Below are positions 58,783-64,000 of a DNA stretch of 64,000 bases, piece by piece. The first letter of the stretch is position 1. The number at the start of each line of letters is the position of its first letter. Below the pieces are notes generated by a model, which was given only the letters and a program-made list of their open reading frames with translations, was not told where the DNA came from and made no database searches. The DNA comes from Streptomyces sp. NBC_00582. GTDB lineage: Bacteria > Actinomycetota > Actinomycetes > Streptomycetales > Streptomycetaceae. Where the stretch lies: NCBI RefSeq assembly GCF_036345155.1, contig NZ_CP107772.1, forward strand, positions 3,472,001 through 3,536,000. Direction: 5' to 3'. Both the position numbers and the translations under genes were made by a program.

Positions 58783-59150
58783 GCGCCGGTCGCCCTCCGG
58801 CGCCGTACGACGAGGAAGCCCGCGCCGGCCGCGGCGAACGCGGCGGCGGCCGCACCGCCGCCGATCAGCCCGGCGTGGCTCCCGGAGTCCTCCGCGACAC
58901 CGGTGTCGGCCGCGCCCCTCGGCACGACTCCGACCTGGGTCGGCACGGCGGAGGGGGCCTCGGAGGCCTTCCGGGCGTCCTCGGGGTTCCCGGCGTCCTC
59001 GGTCGCCGAGGGGACCGCGCCGGCCTCGCTCACCGCGGGGGTGCTGGGGATCGCGGACGGCGCCGCGTCGGCGAAGGCCGGGGCCGCGCCCGCCAGGAGG
59101 GCGGTGCCGACGGCCAGGGCGGCGAGGCCCGTTCGGGACATGAGTCGCAT
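58779..59150 (-). CDS. Small secreted protein with sortase-type C-terminal sorting signal
   Basis: A 123-residue protein: signal peptide to about residue 27 (AFA-DAA), an alanine/serine/glutamate-rich middle, and a C-terminus AADTG followed by an alanine/glycine-rich hydrophobic helix and an RRRR tail. This is the cell-wall sorting architecture with A in place of the usual L of LAxTG. First gene of an operon with the sortase, ECF sigma factor and membrane protein, and presumably the sortase's substrate. Confidence 0.75.
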   Translation of the reverse strand: MRLMSRTGLAALAVGTALLAGAAPAFADAAPSAIPSTPAVSEAGAVPSATEDAGNPEDARKASEAPSAVPTQVGVVPRGAADTGVAEDSGSHAGLIGGGAAAAAFAAAGAGFLVVRRRRATGA

Positions 59151-59230
59151 GTGTGGCTCACTTTCGTCAGTGCGTGGACCGTCACTGCGTGGACGGATCG
59201 TGCGGAGAGACGAGGCGGCACGGACCCAGG

Positions 59231-59260
59231 TTGTAAAGAACTGGCAAAGCGAGAAATGCT
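59231..59260 (+). promoter_or_regulatory. Possible promoter of the sugar-binding lipoprotein gene
   Basis: TTGTAA (59231-59236), an 18-base spacer and AATGCT (59255-59260) lie about 30 bp before the ATG at 59292, in the most A+T-rich part of the divergent gap. Weak match. Confidence 0.3.
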
Positions 59261-59291
59261 GTCTCCTTCCGAGGAATGAGAGGGACGTTCG

Positions 59292-60353
59292 ATGAACTCA
59301 CGTTCGGTACGCGGTGCGGTGGCGGTCGCCGCCTCCCTGTGCGCGCTGGTCGCGCTCTCCGCGTGCACCGCCCGGCCCGACACCGGCGCCGAGGGCGTGA
59401 GCGCCTCGCCCGCGCGGGCGAGGAACCTGAAGGTCGGCTGGTCGACGAGCACCCTGACGACCGCGTGGATGCGGCAGACGCTGACGACGCTTCAGGGGGA
59501 CGTCGGCCGCCTGAGGTCGGCCGGCACGGTGGGTTCGTTCCGGGCCTTCGACGCGGGCGGCGACACCGCGCTCCAGATCGCGCAGATCCGCGCCATGGTG
59601 CGGCAGACGTACGACGTGATCCTGGTCGACGCCGGTTCGCCGACCGCGCTCGACCCGGCGCTGGAGGAGGCCGTCGCCTCCGGGGTCACCGTGGTCGCCT
59701 TCGACTCGCTGCCGACCACTCCCGCGGTCGTCAAGGTCGGCACCGACCGGCGGGCCTGGGGCGCGCTGCTGGCCGGCTGGCTGGTGGACGCGCTCGGCGG
59801 CACGGGCGACATCATCGCCATGGCCGGGCCGGCCGGCGCCGAGAGCCGCGACGAGCGGTGGGCGGGGGCCGCCGCCGTCTTCGAGCAGTATCCGGGCATC
59901 AAGGTCGTCGACACCGTGCACAGCGCGAACTCCGTGGAGCCCGCCGCCCGGGCCTTCGCCTCGGCGTACGCGAGGCACCCGGACGTCCGGGGCGTCTTCT
60001 CACCGGGCGGAACCCTGTCGGCGGCCGTGCTGCGGACGCTGGTCGAGACGGGCGGGAAGCTCGTCCCGGTCACCGGTGAGAACTACAACGGCTTCCTGAA
60101 GCTATGGCGCAGCGAGCGGACGGCGGGATTCTCCGCCCTGGCCACGGCCCAGCCCGACTACCTCTCGGTGATCGCCCTGGAGGCGGCCGTCGCCCAGCGG
60201 GAAGGGGTCAAGGTGCCCCCGGTCGTCGACGTCCCGCTGCCCGAGATCACCGACGACGTCCTCGCCCGGTACGCCGACCCCGGCGCGCCCGACGACACCT
60301 ACCCGGTCGAGGCGCTGCCGCAGTCCCGGATCGACGAGCTGATCGGCCGCTGA
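59292..60353 (+). CDS. Orphan sugar ABC transporter substrate-binding lipoprotein (RbsB type)
   Basis: A 353-residue type I periplasmic-binding protein. Lipobox VALSACT with Cys25, then an N-lobe with QIAQIRAMVRQTYDVILVDAGSPTAL and the family signature ARHPDVRGVFSPGG. Members bind ribose, xylose or autoinducer-like sugars. No permease or ATPase gene is nearby, so it either serves a transporter encoded elsewhere or acts as a sensor input. Gene begins 7 bp after AGAGGG at 59280-59285. Confidence 0.85.
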   Translation: MNSRSVRGAVAVAASLCALVALSACTARPDTGAEGVSASPARARNLKVGWSTSTLTTAWMRQTLTTLQGDVGRLRSAGTVGSFRAFDAGGDTALQIAQIRAMVRQTYDVILVDAGSPTALDPALEEAVASGVTVVAFDSLPTTPAVVKVGTDRRAWGALLAGWLVDALGGTGDIIAMAGPAGAESRDERWAGAAAVFEQYPGIKVVDTVHSANSVEPAARAFASAYARHPDVRGVFSPGGTLSAAVLRTLVETGGKLVPVTGENYNGFLKLWRSERTAGFSALATAQPDYLSVIALEAAVAQREGVKVPPVVDVPLPEITDDVLARYADPGAPDDTYPVEALPQSRIDELIGR

Positions 60354-60465
60354 GCGGGGAAGTCGTGGCGGTCGTGTAAGCGTTTTCTGAAGCTATGCCG
60401 CGCATTACGGAGCAATGAGGCAGCACCCTTGCGACCCTCTTCACCGTGCCGTAAGCACGTGCAGC

Positions 60466-61128
60466 ATGAACCTGTTCACCCGTGCTGCGTCCCGGCGCCG
60501 CTCGGCACCCCCCACACCCCAACTCCCCCACCGGTCATCGCACTTCGCCCACGGCGGCGGGCCCGCCCCCGACCGGGGGCTGGCCGCGCTGACCGGCGAG
60601 TGGATGATCGACCCGGCGCACAGCCGGATCGGTTTCTCGGTCCGCCACGCCCTGGTGACGACCGTGCGCGGCGCCTTCACCGAGTACCGCAGCCGTCTGT
60701 GGTTCGACGGCCGTGACCCGGCCCGCTCACGGGCGGAGATCGTCCTGTCCACGGCGTCCGTCGAGACCGGCGTGGAGCAGCGCGACGCCCATCTGACCGG
60801 GCGGGACTTCCTGGACGCCGCGGCCCATCCGCGGATGCGCTTCGTGAGTACCGCGGTACGGCTGACGGACGCCGACGTCTACCGCATGACCGGTGACCTC
60901 ACCATCAAGGGCACCACCCGCCCCGTCGACCTGGAGCTGACCTACCTCGGCCATGTCGTCGACGCCTTCGGCGACGAGCGGGCCGGTTTCGACGGCACCA
61001 CCACCATCGACCGCTCGGAGTGGGGTCTGACGTACAACCAGCGGCTGGCCGAGGGCGGCGCGATGGTGAGCGAGAAGGTGCGGCTGCAGTTCGACATCGC
61101 CGCCATCCGTACGATCCCCGGCGACTGA
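60466..61128 (+). CDS. YceI-family protein
   Basis: A 220-residue protein of the YceI lipocalin-like family: WMIDPAHSRIGFSVRH, VETGVEQRDAHLTGRDFLDA, MTGDLTIKGTTRPVDLEL and DRSEWGLTYN are diagnostic. Bacterial YceI proteins bind polyisoprenoids. No clear signal peptide is present; the N-terminus (MNLFTRAASRRRSAP) is basic. Start is ATG 60466 by similarity to the usual N-terminal length; the upstream ATG at 60415 would add 17 residues without a better ribosome site. Confidence 0.88.
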   Translation: MNLFTRAASRRRSAPPTPQLPHRSSHFAHGGGPAPDRGLAALTGEWMIDPAHSRIGFSVRHALVTTVRGAFTEYRSRLWFDGRDPARSRAEIVLSTASVETGVEQRDAHLTGRDFLDAAAHPRMRFVSTAVRLTDADVYRMTGDLTIKGTTRPVDLELTYLGHVVDAFGDERAGFDGTTTIDRSEWGLTYNQRLAEGGAMVSEKVRLQFDIAAIRTIPGD

Positions 61129-61164
61129 GGGACGTACGGGCGACGCGGGACAGGCCGTGCGGGC

Positions 61165-61965
61165 TCAGGAGTTGTCGAGGGAGCGCGCCAGCGTGTCGGC
61201 CGCCGCCCGGAGATCGGTGTGGATCGCGCGCTCCTGCGGCAGCAGGTCCTGCTGTCGGCCGACCACCGACACCGCGGCCCGGATGTGCCCGCCCGCGTCC
61301 CGCACGGGCACGGCGTACTCGGTGACGCCGTGCTCGAACTCGCCGTGGGCCGCGACGACCCCGCGCCGTCGGTCCCGGTCGTTGGCGGCGACGAGTTCGG
61401 CGACCGAGCGGGCCGCGCTGGGGCCGCCGACGCCGATCAGTTCGTAGTCGTCGAGGAGGGCGGTGAGCTCCTCGACGGTGTGGTCGAGGAGGAGCGCCCG
61501 GCCGGCGCCGGTGCACCAGCACGGCGTGACGAGACTCGCGCGGCCGAGCCGGTCCGGGGCGCCGCCCGCGGCGGACTCGGACCGCAGCAGCCGCACCTGC
61601 ACCCCGTCGCGGACCGAGAGCCGGGCGCCGGCCCCGTGCGCGACCGCCATCCGGCGCAGGACGGGACGGCCGCGGCGGAGCAGCCCGGGGTGCAGGGACG
61701 CGGCCACCGCGAAGAAGGACTCTCCGGCCCGCAGCGTCGCGTCCTCACGGCGTTCCAGGAAACCCTTGTCGCAGAGGTCCTGGGTGGTGCGGGAGGCCTT
61801 GCTGCGCTCGACGCCCACCTCGTCGGCGAGCCGGCTGACGTTGAAGCCGCTCCGGCCCGACGTCTCCCGGTCCAGCACCGTGCTCACCATCCGCAGGGCC
61901 AGGCGCAGGGAGGAGGCCGTGGTCGGGCCCGCCGGCCGACCGGGCGCGGGGCCGTTCGTCGTCAC
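61165..61965 (-). CDS. IclR-family transcriptional regulator
   Basis: A 266-residue regulator with an N-terminal winged helix (LRLALRMVSTVLDRET, FNVSRLADEVGVERSKASRTTQDL) and a C-terminal IclR effector domain (ARLSVRDGVQVRLLR, TPCWCTGAGRALLLDH, GGHIRAAVSVVGR). The GTG at 61965 is chosen because a TATAGT -10 box ends seven bases before it, indicating a leaderless message; the longer open frame would run through that promoter. Divergent from the dehydrogenase pair to its right and likely its regulator. Confidence 0.88.
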   Translation of the reverse strand: MTTNGPAPGRPAGPTTASSLRLALRMVSTVLDRETSGRSGFNVSRLADEVGVERSKASRTTQDLCDKGFLERREDATLRAGESFFAVAASLHPGLLRRGRPVLRRMAVAHGAGARLSVRDGVQVRLLRSESAAGGAPDRLGRASLVTPCWCTGAGRALLLDHTVEELTALLDDYELIGVGGPSAARSVAELVAANDRDRRRGVVAAHGEFEHGVTEYAVPVRDAGGHIRAAVSVVGRQQDLLPQERAIHTDLRAAADTLARSLDNS

Positions 61966-61971
61966 CTCGGC

Positions 61972-61977
61972 ACTATA
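61972..61977 (-). promoter_or_regulatory. -10 box giving a leaderless IclR message
   Basis: TATAGT on the minus strand is followed by exactly six bases and then the GTG start codon, so transcription should begin at the start codon itself. No strong -35 was found at the expected distance. Confidence 0.55.
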
Positions 61978-62107
61978 AGCGTCCCGCTCCGGGCGAAAGG
62001 AGCGCCCCTCGCAGGACGAACGCCCGGCGCCCGAGCGCATCGGCAGTCCTCTCCGCCGGATCGACAGGGCCGCACCGACCTCCCGCGGCCCGACGCTGAA
62101 CGTGTTC

Positions 62108-62132
62108 CCGCCGGCCGGTCCGAGGCCGGCGG
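62108..62132 (+). promoter_or_regulatory. Leader hairpin upstream of the homoserine-dehydrogenase-like gene
   Basis: CCGCCGGCC (62108-62116) pairs perfectly with GGCCGGCGG (62124-62132) around a seven-base loop, ending 26 bp before the ATG at 62159. It may be an attenuator, an mRNA-stabilising stem or part of a regulator site. Confidence 0.45.
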
Positions 62133-62158
62133 ACGCACGAAGGAGAGGGAGGCTCTCG

Positions 62159-63238
62159 ATGACCCGCTACGACATCGCGCTCATCGGATTCGGCGGGGTG
62201 AACCGCGCGCTCGCCGAGCTGATCGCCGCGCGCGGGGACGCCCTGGAGGCCGGACTCGGCTTCGCCCTGCGGGTGGTGGCCATCACCGACCTGCGCGCCG
62301 GATCGCTGGTGAGGACCGACGGGGACGGCATCGCGCTGGCCCCGCTGCTCGCCGTCGCCCCGGGCGAGCTGGACTTCTCCGGCATGGCCGGAGGCAGCCC
62401 GGAGCCGCGCAACGCGTGGGTGATCCGTGAGGTGCCAGCCGACATCGTCGCGGAGGCCACGTTCACCAACCCCACGGACGGCGAGCCCGCCCTGTCCCAT
62501 GTGCGCTGGGCGATCGAGGCCGGCAAACACGTGTGCACCACCAACAAGGGCCCCGTCGCCCTGCACGGCCCGGCCCTGAAGGAGCTCGCCCGGCAGGCCG
62601 GGGTGTCCTTCGAGTTCGAGGGGACGGTGATGTCGGGGACACCGGTCCTGCGCACCGCGCGCCGGATGTTCGGCGGTCTCGCCGTGCACGGCTTCGAGGG
62701 CATCATGAACGGCACCTCCAACTACGTCCTCGGCCGCCTGGAGTCCGGTCTCTCCTTCGCGGACGCCGTCGCCGAGGCCCAAGCCCTGGGCTACGCCGAG
62801 GCCGACCCGACGGCCGACGTCGAGGGGTACGACGTCCAGCTCAAGGTCATGATCCTCGCGAACGAGGTGCTCGGCGCCGACCTGCGGCGCGTGGACGTGC
62901 CCTGCACCGGCATCTCCGCCCTCACCGCCGAGGACGTACGGCGGGCCGCCGCCGAGGGACTGCGCTGGAAGCTGGTCGGTTCCGCCGAGCGGCACGCCGA
63001 CGGCGGCGTCACCGCCCGGGTCGCGCCGGTCGCGCTGCCCGCCGAGCACCCGCTGGCCGGGGTCTCCGGTCCCACCAACGCCCTCGCCTTCCACACCGAC
63101 CTGCTGGGCACCGTCACGATCGGCGGGCCCGGCGCCGGCCGTACCGAGACGGCGTACGCCCTGCTGTCGGACGTCATCGGCATCCACGACCGGACCAGCG
63201 CCGGCACCGCGATCCTCCAGGAGGCCCGCCGTGGCTGA
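62159..63238 (+). CDS. Homoserine-dehydrogenase-like NAD(P) oxidoreductase
   Basis: A 359-residue protein: Rossmann motif [47 protein letters not shown] region with the lysine that binds the carboxylate, and the catalytic block [11 protein letters not shown] with [16 protein letters not shown], all as in homoserine dehydrogenase. It lacks a C-terminal ACT domain. No threonine or methionine pathway genes adjoin it; instead an IclR gene and an aldehyde dehydrogenase do, suggesting a catabolic paralogue. ATG 62159 has GGGAGG seven bases upstream. Confidence 0.82.
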   Translation: MTRYDIALIGFGGVNRALAELIAARGDALEAGLGFALRVVAITDLRAGSLVRTDGDGIALAPLLAVAPGELDFSGMAGGSPEPRNAWVIREVPADIVAEATFTNPTDGEPALSHVRWAIEAGKHVCTTNKGPVALHGPALKELARQAGVSFEFEGTVMSGTPVLRTARRMFGGLAVHGFEGIMNGTSNYVLGRLESGLSFADAVAEAQALGYAEADPTADVEGYDVQLKVMILANEVLGADLRRVDVPCTGISALTAEDVRRAAAEGLRWKLVGSAERHADGGVTARVAPVALPAEHPLAGVSGPTNALAFHTDLLGTVTIGGPGAGRTETAYALLSDVIGIHDRTSAGTAILQEARRG

Positions 63239-64000
63239 GACCGTGGTCGAGACCCCCGCGCTCACCTCCCCGCCGCCGGCCGGCGAGGGCATGTCCCCCG
63301 TCCGCAGCCCGTACACCGGCGAGACCATCGGCTCGGTCTGCCTCACCCCCGCCGACGCCGTGGACGAGGTCCTGCGGCGGGCCCGCGCCGGCCGGACGAC
63401 GGCCCGCGCGCTGTCCCGCGCCGCCCGGGCCGCCGTGCTCGACGGCGCGGCCCGGCTGATCGAGGAGCGCGCCGAGTCCTTCGCGCGGCTGATCGTCTCC
63501 GAGGCCGGCAAGACCCTCGTCCAGGCCCGCAAGGAGACCGCGCGCGCGGTCAACACCCTGCGGCTGTCGGCGGCCGAGGCCCGCCGCAACGCCGGTGAGG
63601 TCGTGCCGTTCGACGCCTACGCCGGGTCGGAGGGCCGCACGGGGTGGTTCACCCGGGAGCCGCTCGGGATCGTCGTGGCCGTCACGCCGTACAACGACCC
63701 GCTGAACCTGGTCGCGCACAAGCTGGGCCCGGCGATCGCGGGCGGCAACGCGGTCGTGCTCAAACCGTCCCTGCTCACCCCGCTGTCGGCGCTCAGGCTC
63801 GTCGACACGCTGGTGGAGGCCGGGCTGCCAAAGGAGGTGGTGACCGTCGTCAACGGCGGCGCCGAGCTGGGCGCGGCCCTGGTCGCCGCGCCGGACGTGC
63901 GCATGGTGTCCTTCACCGGCGGCTTCCGCACCGGTGAGGCCATCGCGCGCTCGGCGGGACTCAAGAAGCTCGCCATGGACCTGGGCGGAAACGCGCCCGT
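63231..64000 (+). CDS. Aldehyde dehydrogenase, partial at the right edge
   Basis: The first 256 codons of an aldehyde dehydrogenase, open to the end of the window. [52 protein letters not shown] and MDLGGNAPV (catalytic glutamate replaced by asp in the usual ELGG) are visible; the catalytic cysteine lies beyond the edge. GTG at 63231 overlaps the previous stop by 8 bp and follows GGAGG. The pair probably oxidises an aldehyde produced in the same pathway as the homoserine-dehydrogenase-like enzyme. Substrate unknown. Confidence 0.85.
   Translation, partial: MAETVVETPALTSPPPAGEGMSPVRSPYTGETIGSVCLTPADAVDEVLRRARAGRTTARALSRAARAAVLDGAARLIEERAESFARLIVSEAGKTLVQARKETARAVNTLRLSAAEARRNAGEVVPFDAYAGSEGRTGWFTREPLGIVVAVTPYNDPLNLVAHKLGPAIAGGNAVVLKPSLLTPLSALRLVDTLVEAGLPKEVVTVVNGGAELGAALVAAPDVRMVSFTGGFRTGEAIARSAGLKKLAMDLGGNAP

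Noticed and set aside
1..64000. Search for tRNA or rRNA genes, insertion sequences and phage genes
   Set aside because: No cloverleaf with CCA-ready end, rRNA-like stretch, transposase or integrase motif was noticed by eye; a program search could still find a tRNA in the gaps.

Overview
The window is very high-G+C actinobacterial DNA and is almost certainly from a Streptomyces chromosome. The third codon position is nearly always G or C, genes are packed head-to-tail with ATGA, GTGA or TGATG junctions, several starts look leaderless, and the gene families are typical of soil streptomycetes (LacI-controlled sugar loci, lipoprotein binding proteins with Tat signals, ECF sigma factors, class E/F-type sortases). 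No IS element, prophage, CRISPR array, rRNA or tRNA was seen.

Region 1 (1-18.8 kb) is an apparently complete xyloglucan utilisation locus. It holds a LacI-type regulator, a GH31 alpha-xylosidase-type enzyme, secreted GH12 and GH74 endo-xyloglucanase candidates, a GH95 alpha-L-fucosidase-type enzyme, a GH42 beta-galactosidase, a three-gene sugar ABC importer (lipoprotein and two permeases) and a GH3 beta-glucosidase-type enzyme with extra modules. Four copies of the palindrome TCGAAGCGCTTCGA (one degenerate) mark the regulon: two before the regulator and one at the +1 region of each of two divergent promoters near 15.7-15.86 kb. An unrelated sulfotransferase-like gene sits inside.

Region 2 (18.8-37.1 kb) is a dispersed polyamine/GABA catabolic set: succinate-semialdehyde-type dehydrogenase, gabT, a PucR-type regulator, an FAD-dependent amine oxidoreductase, the four Pot-type polyamine importer genes and a gamma-aminobutyraldehyde-type dehydrogenase. 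Interspersed are a PAP2 phosphatase, a GT2 glycosyltransferase, a large membrane ATPase and a small protein of unknown function whose RBS lies in a hairpin. A 163-nt nearly symmetric inverted repeat between pucR and the small gene has G-U pairs only when read as + strand RNA.

Region 3 (37.1-47.4 kb) is mixed housekeeping and regulation: a NADAR-family protein, a DUF4190-type protein carrying six 69-bp tandem repeats, an adenosine/aminodeoxyfutalosine deaminase, a GDPD-type phosphodiesterase, a frameshifted HxlR regulator, an ECF sigma factor fused to a zinc-binding, transmembrane and extracellular tail, a secreted serine hydrolase, a secreted protein behind two CsoR-like copper operators, and an MDR oxidoreductase with a divergent HxlR regulator.

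Region 4 (47.4-57.1 kb) is dominated by a 1927-residue protein with TIR, degenerate calcineurin-like, NACHT, pentapeptide and about fifteen WD40 repeats, an architecture that suggests an NLR-like immune or signalling sensor. It is followed by an ion transporter and a three-gene operon (membrane protein, cupin-like protein, inositol-monophosphatase family).

Region 5 (57.1-64 kb) has a sortase/sortase-substrate/ECF sigma/membrane-protein operon, an orphan sugar-binding lipoprotein, a YceI-family protein, an IclR regulator with a probable leaderless transcript, and a divergent homoserine-dehydrogenase-like plus aldehyde-dehydrogenase pair cut by the right edge.
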